Source: Nitrospirillum amazonense (GTDB taxonomy: Bacteria > Pseudomonadota > Alphaproteobacteria > Azospirillales > Azospirillaceae). From it: a stretch of 64,000 nucleotides of DNA. How positions within the stretch are numbered: the stretch's first letter is position 1; every line of letters begins with the position of its first letter. A program made the position numbers and the translations under genes. Below are positions 8,960 through 18,801 of the stretch, one piece after another. The notes beneath the pieces are model-generated. The model did not search any database and was not told the origin of the DNA. It saw nothing but the letters and a program-made list of their open reading frames with translations. The stretch is from contig NZ_VITN01000002.1 of NCBI RefSeq assembly GCF_007828045.1, positions 62,001 to 126,000 of the forward strand. The letters run 5' to 3'.

Positions 8960-11833
8960 ATGAGTTGGCCCCAGAATTCCTATCGTTCCTTTGTGCTGGC
9001 CGGCGCGTCCGTGCTGGTTCTCGGCGCCCTGACCGCCGCCTCCGTCGCGCGGGCCCAGGCCGCAGCGGCTGATGACGACCTGCAAGAGATCGTCGTCACC
9101 GGTCAGCGCTTCGCCCTGTCCGATGCCAATAAGCGCAAGGCCAACGCCGACCAGATCCTGGACAGCATCTCCGCCGACGACGCCGGCAAGCTGCCGGACA
9201 ACAGCGTGACCGAAGTGCTGCAGCGCGTTCCCGGCGTGTCCATCACCCACTTCGCCGCCGTGGGCGACCCCGACCACTATTCGGTGGAAGGCTCCGGCGT
9301 GACCGTGCGCGGCCTGTCCCAGGTCAGCAGCACCCTGAATGGCCGTGAGGCCTTCAGCGCCAACGGCGGTCGCGCGCTGCTGTTCGAGGACGTGCCGCCG
9401 GAACTGCTGGCCGGCATCGACGTGCTCAAGAGCGGCACGCCCGACGTCATCGAGGGCGGCATCGGCGGCTCGGTCAACCTGCGCACCAAGATGCCGTTCG
9501 ACTACGACAAGCAGACCATCAGCGGGTCCGTCGGCGCGAACTACGGCGACTTCATCCAGCAGACCAAGCCCGAAGCCTCGGTCCTGTATGCCAACCGCTG
9601 GCAGACCAGCATCGGCGAGGTCGGCGCCATGTTCGACGTCGCCTACAGCGACATCAGCACCCGCCACGACACCATCCAGGTCGAGCCCTATTTCCCGCAA
9701 ACCTTCAACGGCAAGAACGTCTATGTTCCCGGCGGCTTCGACTGGCGCTCGGGCCAGTTCGACCGCAAGCGCCTGGGCGCCTATGAAGCCCTGCAGTGGT
9801 CGCCCAACCCCGACCTGACCTTCTACCAGACGGGCTTCCGCTCGGATTACTGGAGCAAGTCGACCGAGGCCGGCGTCTACAACGCGGGCGGCAACGCCGT
9901 CACGGTGAGCCCGGGCAGCACCAGCACCTTCGGCCCCTCGGGCGGCCTGCTGACCTCCAACAACCTCAGTTCCACCGCCGGCGATCCCCTGCAGATCGGC
10001 TCCGAAACCGGCGGCAGCGTGGCCTCCGCCAATCCTGGCCTGACGAACCAGCACAACGTCACCACCGACCTGTCCCAGGGCATGAAGTGGACGCCGACGC
10101 AGAACTGGACCATCAACACCGATTTCCAGTACGCCATTTCCCAGTCGCAGACGCAGCGCATCGACCTGTTCTCCCAGGTCTCCGTGCCCAGCTACGCCAT
10201 CGACCTGACCGGCGACCTGCCGTCCATCAAGGTCAGCAACCCGGCCCAGGTCGCGGATCCGTCGCGCACCATCTGGGGCGCGACCATGGACCACCTGGAA
10301 AACCACATCGGCCGCGAGCTGTCGTGGTCGGGTGATGCCGAGTACAAGGTGTCCGACACCAGCTTCCTGCGCGCCATCAAGGTCGGCGCCCGCTTCGCCG
10401 ACCGGACCGAGAAGGACAATGTCTCGGGCTACAACTGGGTGGGCCTGACGGCATCGTTCAACGACCCGTCCACCTTCAAGTACCTGAGCAACGCCGCCCC
10501 CGGCGACGTGACCGTCAGCGGCTTCAGCAACTTCTTCCGCGGCGCCACGGGCCTGCCCAGCGCCGCCGCCTTCCCGTCGTGGGCCCTGGCCGAAGGCTAT
10601 CCGGCGAACCTGAACGCCATCCACCAGGCCTATGGCGAGCCGGGAGACAACACCCAGCCGGTGACCTACACCGCCTCCACCCTGTCGCACACCAAGACCC
10701 GCACCGAATCCGCCTATATCATGACCCGGTTCGGTGACGACGACCTGTTCGGCTGGAAGATGAACGGCAACTTAGGCGTCCGTGTCGTCAACAACGAGAA
10801 CACGAGCGAAGGCTTCATCCAGCAGCCGACCGGCACCGTGTTCTACAACGGCGCCTCGGGCATCCTGCCGGGCGGTTTCACCGCCAACAGCGGCGGTCAC
10901 AACAGCCTGATCGCCCTGCCCTCGTTCAACATCCAGTTCATGCCGACCGACGAGGTGCATCTGCGCTTCGCCGCGTACCAGAACATGACCAACCCCAGCT
11001 TCAGCAACCTGAACGCCTCGGGTTCGCTCGGCCTGACCACCGACAACAATCACCTCATCACCGGTGCCACCGCAACCTCGGGTAACCCGAACCTGAAGCC
11101 GCAGCTGGCCAACAACCTGGACGTTTCGGCCGAGTGGTACATGCCTGACGGCGGCCAGTTCCACGTCGCCGGCTTCTACAAGCAGATCAAGGACTACATC
11201 TCCTACGGCGTGACCTCGGTCGATGTCCCCTTCGCCCTGCCCGGCGGCGTGACGCAGAGCATGACGGCGGCGGTCAGCGGCTACTTCAACGCCCAGCCCG
11301 CTTATGTGAAGGGTGCTGAAATCGGCCTGCAGAAGTTCTTCAACTTCCTGCCGGCGCCGTTCGATGGCCTGGGCATCGACACCAACTTCACCTACATCTA
11401 CAGCAAGAGCCCCGGCGACCTGTCGTATGACATGCTGGGCAACCGCATCAACGGCCTGCCGGTGGATCTGCTCTCGCGCTACAACTACAACATCACCGGC
11501 ATGTACGAGAAAGGCCCGATCTCGGCCCGCCTCGCCTACACCTGGCGCAGCAAGTACCTGCTGACCCCGACGGCCAACGGCACCAACGGCACCTACACCA
11601 ATGCCGCCGGCCAGACGGTCACCTACAACCTGCCCGTCTTCGCGGATGACTACGGCACGCTGGACGCCTCGGTCGCCTACAGCTTCGACGATCACATCAC
11701 CCTGACCATCGAAGCGCAGAACCTGACCAACAGCGAGACCAAGACGCTGATGGGCTTCGGCAACCAGCAATACGGCCGCAGCTGGTTCGTTGCGGACCGT
11801 CGCTACTCCGCCGTGCTGCGCTTCAACTATTGA
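8960..11833 (+). CDS. TonB-dependent receptor 1 (carbohydrate-type)
   Basis: 957 aa. A Sec signal peptide (about residues 1-34, ending ARAQA) is followed by a TonB box (EIVVTGQR), a plug domain (SVTEVLQRVPGV, VEGSGVTVRGL, GGIGGSVNLRT) and a 22-strand barrel ending in an aromatic residue (RFNY). It is of the large Caulobacter/Xanthomonas type that imports oligosaccharides across the outer membrane. GGAAGGGAAACG precedes the ATG, and the same leader occurs before receptor 2. The halogenase gene follows after a terminator. In context it probably takes up xyloglucan fragments, but the ligand is inference. Confidence 0.93.
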   Translation: MSWPQNSYRSFVLAGASVLVLGALTAASVARAQAAAADDDLQEIVVTGQRFALSDANKRKANADQILDSISADDAGKLPDNSVTEVLQRVPGVSITHFAAVGDPDHYSVEGSGVTVRGLSQVSSTLNGREAFSANGGRALLFEDVPPELLAGIDVLKSGTPDVIEGGIGGSVNLRTKMPFDYDKQTISGSVGANYGDFIQQTKPEASVLYANRWQTSIGEVGAMFDVAYSDISTRHDTIQVEPYFPQTFNGKNVYVPGGFDWRSGQFDRKRLGAYEALQWSPNPDLTFYQTGFRSDYWSKSTEAGVYNAGGNAVTVSPGSTSTFGPSGGLLTSNNLSSTAGDPLQIGSETGGSVASANPGLTNQHNVTTDLSQGMKWTPTQNWTINTDFQYAISQSQTQRIDLFSQVSVPSYAIDLTGDLPSIKVSNPAQVADPSRTIWGATMDHLENHIGRELSWSGDAEYKVSDTSFLRAIKVGARFADRTEKDNVSGYNWVGLTASFNDPSTFKYLSNAAPGDVTVSGFSNFFRGATGLPSAAAFPSWALAEGYPANLNAIHQAYGEPGDNTQPVTYTASTLSHTKTRTESAYIMTRFGDDDLFGWKMNGNLGVRVVNNENTSEGFIQQPTGTVFYNGASGILPGGFTANSGGHNSLIALPSFNIQFMPTDEVHLRFAAYQNMTNPSFSNLNASGSLGLTTDNNHLITGATATSGNPNLKPQLANNLDVSAEWYMPDGGQFHVAGFYKQIKDYISYGVTSVDVPFALPGGVTQSMTAAVSGYFNAQPAYVKGAEIGLQKFFNFLPAPFDGLGIDTNFTYIYSKSPGDLSYDMLGNRINGLPVDLLSRYNYNITGMYEKGPISARLAYTWRSKYLLTPTANGTNGTYTNAAGQTVTYNLPVFADDYGTLDASVAYSFDDHITLTIEAQNLTNSETKTLMGFGNQQYGRSWFVADRRYSAVLRFNY

Positions 11834-11868
11834 TCCTCCGCTCGCGGATGATCTTCCATCGGTAACCG

Positions 11869-11899
11869 AACCCCCGGCCTGTCATGGGCCGGGGGTTTT
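11869..11899 (+). terminator. Intrinsic terminator after receptor 1
   Basis: An 11-bp perfect stem (AACCCCCGGCC 11869-11879, GGCCGGGGGTT 11887-11897) with a 7-nt loop ends in TTTT. It separates the receptor from the halogenase gene and suggests partial read-through or a separate promoter for the latter. Confidence 0.85.
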
Positions 11900-11956
11900 C
11901 CCTTTGTTAAGGTCCGGGCTCCATACGGGCTGACACCACCACGGGAAGGAATGGCC

Positions 11957-13615
11957 ATGGCCGACACCGAGGCCCCCACCGATGGCGCCCACGCCAAAGG
12001 CGCGCCGGTCAAGAACGTCCTCATCGTCGGGGGCGGCACCGCCGGCTGGCTGGCCGCGGCCTACCTTGCCCGCACGCTGTCCATCGGCCAGCCGGGCGGC
12101 GCGCGCATCACCCTGGTGGAATCGTCCGACATCGGCATCCTGGGCGTGGGCGAAGGCACCTTCCCCAACATCCAACGCACCTTGCGCCGCATCGGCATCG
12201 ATGAATCGGTGTTCATGCGCGAGAGCGAGGCGACCTTCAAGCAAGGCATCCGCTTCGATCACTGGCAGCATGCCCCGGGGTCCGGGGAGCGTGACCACTA
12301 CTTTCATCCCTTCCAGTCCGCCATCGGCCCGCAGGATCTGGACCTGATACCCTATTGGCTGCTGGGTGCCACCGGCGACGGCATGCCGCTGGATACAGCG
12401 CTGACGATGCAGAAGCGGGTGGCCGACGCGGCCCTGGCGCCCAAGCGCTCCGGCGATGCCGACTATGCGGCCCCCCTGAACTACGCCTATCATTTCGACG
12501 CGGTGAAGTTCGCCCGCCTGCTGCGCGTCGTCGCCACGGATCTGGGCGTCCGCCACGTGGTCGACACGGTGGACGCCGTGCCCCTGGACGAAACGGGCGC
12601 CGTCGCCGGCGTGGTCACGCGCGAGAACGGCACCCTGACGGCCGACCTCTACATCGATTGCACCGGCTTCCGCGCCCAGTTGATCGGCCAGGCGCTGAAG
12701 TCCCCCTACCAGTCCTGCCGCAAGTGGCTGTTCTGCGACCGCGCCGTGGCGCTGCAGGTGCCCTATGGCCAGCCGGACGCCCCGATCCCCTCCTACACCA
12801 TCTCCACCGCGCACGAGGCCGGCTGGACCTGGGACATTGGGCTGGAGACGCGGCGCGGCATCGGCCACGTCTATTCCTCCGATCATACCGACGACGCGCG
12901 GGCCGAGCAGGTATTGCGCGACTACATCGGCCCGGCGGCCGCCGACAAGACGGCCCGCACCTTCCGCTTCGAGGCCGGTTACCGCCCGGAACCGTGGGTG
13001 CGCAACTGTGTCGCCATCGGTCTGTCCAGCGGCTTCTTCGAGCCGCTGGAATCGACCGGTATCGTCCTGATCGAAGTGGCGTCCGTGCTGCTGACCAGCC
13101 TGTTCCCCTGGGCGGGCGACATGACCACGGCGGCGCGGCAGTTCAATCGCATCATGCGTCAGCGCTATGAGCGGGCGCTGGACTTCCTGAAGCTGCACTA
13201 TTGCCTGACGCGGCGGACCGATACCGCCTTCTGGCGCGACAACGCCGACGCGGCCACCGTGCCCGACACGCTGCACGATTTGCTGGACCGCTGGCGCCAT
13301 CGCCCACCGGAGGGCTTGGACTTCGACCTCAACCTCGACACCTTCAGCGAGGCCAGCTGGCAGTTCGTGCTGTATGGCATGGGTTACCACACCGATCTCA
13401 GCGCCCAGGCGGGCGCCTTCCGCCACATGGATGAGGCGCGTCAGCAGTTCGCCGCCATCCGCGCCGGCACGGAGCAGGCCCTGGCCGCCCTGCCCCGGCA
13501 CCGCGACCTGATCACGCAGATTTACCGCCATGGCCTGCGCCCGCGCACGCCCTTCGGGGGCGCCCCCTCAGGCCGGGCCAACCTGTCCTCCGGCATGGCC
13601 GGCCTGTCCCGCTAA
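11957..13615 (+). CDS. Flavin-dependent halogenase (tryptophan halogenase family) 1
   Basis: About 552 aa, no signal peptide, hence cytoplasmic. The FAD-binding GGGTAGWLAA is near the N-terminus, and the conserved Lys of the halogenase active site is in EATFKQGI. The second signature, usually GWxWxIP, reads GWTWDIGL here, so the Pro is replaced by Gly. The ATG at 11957 is chosen because GGAAGGA lies 6 nt before it, while the ATG at 11951 abuts that site. The family uses reduced flavin and O2 to halogenate indole-like substrates; related genes beside TonB-dependent receptors are common in Caulobacterales and Xanthomonas and mostly have no known natural substrate. It forms a module with receptor 1. 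Confidence 0.87.
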   Translation: MADTEAPTDGAHAKGAPVKNVLIVGGGTAGWLAAAYLARTLSIGQPGGARITLVESSDIGILGVGEGTFPNIQRTLRRIGIDESVFMRESEATFKQGIRFDHWQHAPGSGERDHYFHPFQSAIGPQDLDLIPYWLLGATGDGMPLDTALTMQKRVADAALAPKRSGDADYAAPLNYAYHFDAVKFARLLRVVATDLGVRHVVDTVDAVPLDETGAVAGVVTRENGTLTADLYIDCTGFRAQLIGQALKSPYQSCRKWLFCDRAVALQVPYGQPDAPIPSYTISTAHEAGWTWDIGLETRRGIGHVYSSDHTDDARAEQVLRDYIGPAAADKTARTFRFEAGYRPEPWVRNCVAIGLSSGFFEPLESTGIVLIEVASVLLTSLFPWAGDMTTAARQFNRIMRQRYERALDFLKLHYCLTRRTDTAFWRDNADAATVPDTLHDLLDRWRHRPPEGLDFDLNLDTFSEASWQFVLYGMGYHTDLSAQAGAFRHMDEARQQFAAIRAGTEQALAALPRHRDLITQIYRHGLRPRTPFGGAPSGRANLSSGMAGLSR

Positions 13616-13653
13616 GCGCCCCCACGCGAACCCGCCTTCGCCCAATGTCTGAT

Positions 13654-13685
13654 AAAACCGCCGGAGGTCCCTTCCGGCGGTTTTT
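13654..13685 (+). terminator. Intrinsic terminator after halogenase 1
   Basis: A 12-bp perfect stem (AAAACCGCCGGA 13654-13665, TCCGGCGGTTTT 13673-13684) with a 7-nt loop runs into TTTTT. It lies 39 nt after the stop codon. The rest of the gap to 14112 holds an AT-rich stretch (13858-13945) and the promoter block of receptor 2; no gene is seen. Confidence 0.9.
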
Positions 13686-13946
13686 GACTCTGGTCTGAAA
13701 AATACGACCTGAGTCTCTGGCCTACAGTGGTAGCGACCGCGGAGCGGCGGCGGTGGGGCATGGGGTCCGAAACCGCGCTGTCTTTGTCATCGATAGCGGC
13801 ATCCCCGCAACACCGCGCCACCGTGGCGAGTGGACTACCGGAGGTGGTTGCTATGTACAGGATTCAAAAACACTTTTTTAATATTCGCTACGCTATGGAG
13901 TGTTTGGATATTGTCCAAGTCTGCGACTTCCTAAACATTGTGTAAA

Positions 13947-14026
13947 GGACCGCTACCATTTTTGATGGGAGCGCTAACATTCTTTGGTTGCATACCCGTC
14001 AGAAGTCCCATATGGATTTATATGAC
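13947..14026 (+). promoter_or_regulatory. Conserved promoter/operator block of receptor gene 2
   Basis: This is the counterpart of 8787-8866. ACCGCTACCA (13949-13958) is identical to the right half-site before the GH35-GH31 operon. ATGGGAGCGCTAACAT (13965-13980) is identical to the operator before receptor 1. The -35 TTGCAT (13988-13993) and -10 TATGGA (14011-14016) are 17 nt apart. The distance to the ATG differs from receptor 1 by 7 nt. Confidence 0.65.
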
Positions 14027-14112
14027 CACAGGCCGACGCCATAGAGCGGCGCCTTGGCAAAAAGAGCCGCGGTTCTGCCGTGGAATAATATAAATCAGGG
14101 AAGGGAAACGCG

Positions 14113-17046
14113 ATGCGACGCTCCAATCGCTCCTATCGTAATTTCATGTTGGCGGGCGCTTCGGCGCTGACCATTGGCGCGATCGGCGCCACGTCTTTCG
14201 CATATGCACAAACCGCCTCCCCGGCGGCGGGCGATGATTTGCAGGAAATCGTCGTCACCGGCCTTCGCAAGAGCATCGAAAGCTCGCAGGCCATCAAGCA
14301 GAACTCGGAACAGATGGTGGATTCCATCACCGCGACGGACATCGGCGCCCTGCCCGACCGTAGCGTGACCGAGGCGCTGCAGCGCATCTCCGGCATCACC
14401 ATCCAGCGCACGCCCGACCCGCGCGACGCCGACCGCATCTCGGTCGAAGGCGATGGTGTCCAGGTCCGCGGCCTGAGCTGGGTGCGCGGTGAATTCAACG
14501 GCCGCGACAGCTTCTCGGCCAAGTCCGGCCGCACGCTGAGCTTCGCCGACATCCCGTCGGAACTGATGGCCGGCGTCGATGTCTACAAGAACCCGTCGGC
14601 CGATTTGGTCGAAGGCGGGATCGGCGGCACCATCAACCTGCGCACGCGCCTGCCCTTCGACAGCGAAGAGCGCATCCTCGCCTACTCCGCCGATTACAGC
14701 TATGGCGACCTGGTGGGCAAGGGCAAGCCGTCCGGTTCCGCCCTCTACAGCGATCGCTGGAACACCGGCATCGGCGAAGTGGGTGTGCTGATCGATGTGG
14801 CGGACGGCAAGTTCGCCAGCCGCACCGACACCGTGTCGGTCGATCCCTTCCAGGCGCGGACCGACCTGGTGCCCGGCCAGACCGTCTATGTCCCCACCGG
14901 CTTCGGTTATCGCAGCCTGGAGTTCACGCGGGAGCGCAAGGGCATCGTCGGCGCCCTGCAGTGGCGGCCCAGCGGCGACCTGGAATTCACGGCCCAGTAC
15001 ATCCGGTCGGAAGCCACGGAAGAATCGCTGGAGAACGCCATCGGCCTGGATTCCGGCACCGGCAACGGCCCGGCCGCCGGCACCAGCTTCAAGTACGACG
15101 CCCAAGGCAACTACATCTCCGGCACCATCGCCGACACCGTGGGCGGCACCACCAACAATCCCGACGTCATCGACAGCCGCTACGACATCAAGGAATCGGT
15201 CACGTCCGACTATTCCTTGCACATGAAGTGGACGCCGACCAAGAACTGGAACATCAGCGGCGACGCCCAGTACATCGACGCCACCAGCAAGCAGCTGGAC
15301 TTCACAGTTTTCGAGGCGCTGACCAATCCCCTGCCGGCGGCGACGCTGACGCTGAACGGCAGCGGTTTGCCCACCATCAACATTCCGGCCAACAACAGCT
15401 TCATCTCCAATCCCGCGAACTATTACTACAACGCGGCGATGGACTATCATAATAACAACGAGGCGCATGAGTGGGCCGAGCGCCTGGACGCCGAGTACAG
15501 CTTCGACGACGCCGATTGGCTGAAGTCCTTCCGCTTCGGCATCCGTCACACCGACCGCAAGTCCATCACGCGCGAAACCAACTATAACTGGGGCGGCGTG
15601 GTGCAGAGCTGGGGCGCCAACGGCATCCAGACGCTGAACCAGACCACCCCCGGCGCGTCGTCGGCCAGCGTGTGGCCGCTGCAGAACTTCTATCGCGGCG
15701 GCGTGACCGTCCCGACGCAGTTCGTCATCCCCAGCGCCTCACTGAGCAAGGGCTTCTATAATGGGGTCGCGGCCCAACTGAAGGCGCTGTCGGCGGCTGA
15801 CTCGTTCGGCAACTGGGTTCCGTTCAACGGCGACTACAGCAGCTACAACGGCGGCGGCGCCGGCGTGAACACCCAGACGGAAGATACCACGGCCGGTTAT
15901 GCCCTGGTGCGTTTCGAACATGACGTACCGTTCTTCGGCGGCAACAAGCCGTTTGACGGCAATGTCGGCTTCCGCGTCGTCAACACCGATGCCCAGGGCA
16001 CCGGCAACGCCAACTTCGTGACCGTGACCAACCTCAACGGCGCGCCCTCGTCGGACCTGGCCTTCGCCAATGGCGGCCGCACGGTTATCAGCGGCGGTCG
16101 CAACTACACCGACCTGCTGCCCAGCGTGAACCTGCGCCTGAAGCTGCGGGACGACCTGCAGTGGCGCTTCGCCTTCGCCCAGTCCATCGTTCGTCCGGAC
16201 TTCTCGCAGTTGCAGCCGTCCTTGAACATCGGCGCGACCGCCGGCCTGCTGGACAGCAGCGGCCACTGCCAGAGCCTGGGAACGGGCGCCACGGGCAACT
16301 GCGTCTATCAGTGGACGGGCTATGCCGGTAACCCGAACCTGAAGCCGATGCGGTCCAACCAGTTCGACACCTCGATCGAGTGGTACTTCGCCCCCACGGG
16401 CAGCATCACCGCCGCGGTGTTCAACAAGGACGTGTTCGACTTCATCACCACGTCGCCCCAGAACGTGGCGTTCACCAACAACGGCGTGACCCGGAACGTC
16501 CTGGTGGTTCAGCCCTACAATGCCGGCCAAGGCAGCGTTAAGGGCTTCGAGTTCGGCTACACCCAGTTCTATGATTTCCTGCCGGGCATCCTGAGCGGCC
16601 TGGGCTTCCAGGGCAACGTCACCTTCGTGCAGAGCGAGGGCGGCCGCAACGCGGCGGCCAACCCTTACGACGCCACCCAGGTGACCAACGCCGCGCCGAC
16701 CAACACCAGCCTGCCGCTGGAAGGCATGTCTAAGTGGAGCTACAACCTGGCGGGTATCTATCAGAAGGGCCCGTTTGAGTTCCGGCTGGCCTACAACTGG
16801 CGCCAGCGCTACCTGCTGACCACCTCGGCGGCCAACATCAACATCCCGGCCTGGTCCGACGACTACGGTCAGCTGGATGCGTCCTTTTTCTATACCGTCA
16901 ACAGCTATCTGAAGGTGGGCGTGGAAGCGGCCAACCTGACCGATGCGCAAACCCGCATCCTGGTCGGGTATCCGGGCCACCTGACCTACCACAACTGGGT
17001 CGATGCCGACCGGCGCTACGCCTTCGTCATCCGCGGCTCCCTGTAA
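14113..17046 (+). CDS. TonB-dependent receptor 2 (carbohydrate-type)
   Basis: 977 aa. A signal peptide (to about residue 32, ending AYAQT) precedes a TonB box (EIVVTGLR), a plug ([39 protein letters not shown]) and a large barrel ending RGSL. It is paralogous to receptor 1, with the same N-terminal plan and the same promoter block. The last residue is Leu rather than the usual aromatic. A halogenase gene follows, giving a second receptor-halogenase module. Uptake of a sugar ligand different from that of receptor 1 is likely but not shown by sequence. Confidence 0.93.
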   Translation: MRRSNRSYRNFMLAGASALTIGAIGATSFAYAQTASPAAGDDLQEIVVTGLRKSIESSQAIKQNSEQMVDSITATDIGALPDRSVTEALQRISGITIQRTPDPRDADRISVEGDGVQVRGLSWVRGEFNGRDSFSAKSGRTLSFADIPSELMAGVDVYKNPSADLVEGGIGGTINLRTRLPFDSEERILAYSADYSYGDLVGKGKPSGSALYSDRWNTGIGEVGVLIDVADGKFASRTDTVSVDPFQARTDLVPGQTVYVPTGFGYRSLEFTRERKGIVGALQWRPSGDLEFTAQYIRSEATEESLENAIGLDSGTGNGPAAGTSFKYDAQGNYISGTIADTVGGTTNNPDVIDSRYDIKESVTSDYSLHMKWTPTKNWNISGDAQYIDATSKQLDFTVFEALTNPLPAATLTLNGSGLPTINIPANNSFISNPANYYYNAAMDYHNNNEAHEWAERLDAEYSFDDADWLKSFRFGIRHTDRKSITRETNYNWGGVVQSWGANGIQTLNQTTPGASSASVWPLQNFYRGGVTVPTQFVIPSASLSKGFYNGVAAQLKALSAADSFGNWVPFNGDYSSYNGGGAGVNTQTEDTTAGYALVRFEHDVPFFGGNKPFDGNVGFRVVNTDAQGTGNANFVTVTNLNGAPSSDLAFANGGRTVISGGRNYTDLLPSVNLRLKLRDDLQWRFAFAQSIVRPDFSQLQPSLNIGATAGLLDSSGHCQSLGTGATGNCVYQWTGYAGNPNLKPMRSNQFDTSIEWYFAPTGSITAAVFNKDVFDFITTSPQNVAFTNNGVTRNVLVVQPYNAGQGSVKGFEFGYTQFYDFLPGILSGLGFQGNVTFVQSEGGRNAAANPYDATQVTNAAPTNTSLPLEGMSKWSYNLAGIYQKGPFEFRLAYNWRQRYLLTTSAANINIPAWSDDYGQLDASFFYTVNSYLKVGVEAANLTDAQTRILVGYPGHLTYHNWVDADRRYAFVIRGSL

Positions 17047-17074
17047 CGCTTTCTCCCGGGGAGTCTCGTTGTCT

Positions 17075-17132
17075 GGCCCTGTCTCTCCCCGGTCGCGCTG
17101 GTCGCGGCCGGAGAGGCGGGGCCTCCTTTTTT
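17075..17132 (+). terminator. Intrinsic terminator after receptor 2
   Basis: A 14-bp RNA stem including two G-U pairs (17075-17088 with 17110-17123) encloses a GC-rich loop able to form an inner stem, followed by CCTTTTTT. As in module 1, a terminator lies between receptor and halogenase. Confidence 0.75.
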
Positions 17133-17195
17133 CAGGCCGACCCCTGCCGTAAGCTGGGGCGGCAACGACAAGATCATGTGGGGAGTGCGCGGGGC

Positions 17196-18737
17196 ATGGC
17201 CGAGGCGATGCGGAACGGGGATGGGTGCTGCGGGCGCAGGATCGTGATCGTGGGCGGCGGTACCGCCGGCTGGATGGCGGCGGCCGTCCTGGCTCGGGTG
17301 CTGAAGGGCAAATACGGCACCATCGACCTGGTGGAATCGGCCGAGATTGGGACCGTCGGCGTGGGGGAGGCCACCATCCCCCCCATCCAGTTCCTGAACC
17401 ATCTGCTGGGCATCGACGAGATCGACTTCGTCCGCAAGACCCAGGCGACGTTCAAGCTGGGCATCGAGTTCGTGGATTGGACGCGGCTGAACCACCGCTA
17501 TTTCCATCCCTTCGGGCCGCATGGCCACGCCATCGACGCCGTGTCCTTCCATCATTACTGGTTGCGCCAGCGGGCCAAGGGCGACACCAGCGACATTGGC
17601 GATTATTCCCCCTCCACCGTCGCGGCGCGGATGGGCAAGTTCCAGCCACCGGCGCCGGACACGCGGTCCGGCGGCCCCGTCATCGCCTACGCCTATCACT
17701 TTGACGCGGGCCTGTACGCCCGGTACCTGCGTGGCATCGCCGAGCGCAACGGCGTGAAGCGCACCGAGGGCAAGATCGTCCAGGTGACGCAGCGCGGCCC
17801 CGACGGCTTCATCGACAGCCTGGTGCTGGACAACGGCACCCGCGTGGCGGGGGACCTGTTCATCGACTGCTCCGGCTTCCGTGGCCTGCTGATCGGGGAG
17901 ACGCTGAAGGCACCCTACGAGGACTGGTCCCATTGGCTGCCCTGCGACCGCGCGGTGGCCGTGCCCTGCGAGGGCGTGGCGGCGATCACGCCCTACACCC
18001 GTTCCACCGCGCGGGCGGCCGGCTGGCAGTGGCGCATCCCGCTGCAGCACCGCATCGGCAACGGCCATGTCTACAGCAGCCGCTTCATCAGCGATGACGA
18101 GGCGACCGCCACCTTGCTGGCCAACCTGGACGGCAAACCCCTGGCCGACCCGCGCCCGCTGCGCTTCACCACCGGGCGGCGCAAAAATTCCTGGACCAAG
18201 AACTGCATCTCCCTGGGCCTGGCCTCCGGCTTCATGGAGCCCTTGGAGTCCACCAGCATCCATCTGGTGCAGAGCGGCCTGTTCCGCATGGTCTCGCTGC
18301 TGCCCCGCGACGGGTTCGAGCAGGCGACGGTGGATGAGTACAACCGCCTGACCAACATCGAATACGAGCAGATCCGCGATTTCCTGATCCTGCATTACCA
18401 TGCGGTGGAACGGGACGATTCCCCCTTGTGGAATTACTGCCGCACCATGGAGATCCCCGACAGCCTGCGGCACAAGATCGACCTGTTCCGCGCCCGGGGC
18501 CGCATCGCCCGCTTTGATGAACAGCTGTTCGCGGAGCCCAGCTGGGTGGCGGTGTTCCTGGGCCAGGGCATCCAGCCGCACTCCTACGATCCGGTGGCCG
18601 ACGTCATGCCGGAGGCGGAAGTGGCGGCCCGGCTGGCCCGCATCCGCGAGGCCATCCGGCGCATGGCCGACGCCCTGCCCGCCCACGCCGAGTTCATCAA
18701 CCGGCATTGCCGCGCCGACCGGCCGGTGGCAGCATGA
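17196..18737 (+). CDS. Flavin-dependent halogenase (tryptophan halogenase family) 2
   Basis: About 513 aa, cytoplasmic. It has the FAD site [10 protein letters not shown], the active-site Lys in [10 protein letters not shown] and the canonical GWQWRIPL motif that keeps flavin chemistry away from monooxygenation. The ATG at 17196 has GGGGAG about 10 nt upstream; a GTG at 17178 is the longer alternative. It follows receptor 2 and precedes a DUF418 protein by 64 nt on the same strand. Overall it is a divergent paralogue of halogenase 1. By family it halogenates an electron-rich aromatic; a role linked to sugar uptake is unexplained. Confidence 0.88.
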   Translation: MAEAMRNGDGCCGRRIVIVGGGTAGWMAAAVLARVLKGKYGTIDLVESAEIGTVGVGEATIPPIQFLNHLLGIDEIDFVRKTQATFKLGIEFVDWTRLNHRYFHPFGPHGHAIDAVSFHHYWLRQRAKGDTSDIGDYSPSTVAARMGKFQPPAPDTRSGGPVIAYAYHFDAGLYARYLRGIAERNGVKRTEGKIVQVTQRGPDGFIDSLVLDNGTRVAGDLFIDCSGFRGLLIGETLKAPYEDWSHWLPCDRAVAVPCEGVAAITPYTRSTARAAGWQWRIPLQHRIGNGHVYSSRFISDDEATATLLANLDGKPLADPRPLRFTTGRRKNSWTKNCISLGLASGFMEPLESTSIHLVQSGLFRMVSLLPRDGFEQATVDEYNRLTNIEYEQIRDFLILHYHAVERDDSPLWNYCRTMEIPDSLRHKIDLFRARGRIARFDEQLFAEPSWVAVFLGQGIQPHSYDPVADVMPEAEVAARLARIREAIRRMADALPAHAEFINRHCRADRPVAA

Positions 18738-18801
18738 CAACGCTGGCATCCCCGGGGAGATGTCCAGCCGGGGGTAAGAAGAACAACGGGATGGCTTGAT
18801 A

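Noticed and set aside
8858-10690. A 610-codon minus-strand frame antisense to receptor 1
   Set aside because: Same shadow effect; the receptor frame has signal peptide, TonB box and barrel motifs while the antisense frame has none.
13727-13945. A 72-codon plus-strand frame before receptor 2
   Set aside because: No ribosome binding site, it ends at the edge of the promoter block, and its end is a run through AT-rich non-coding DNA.
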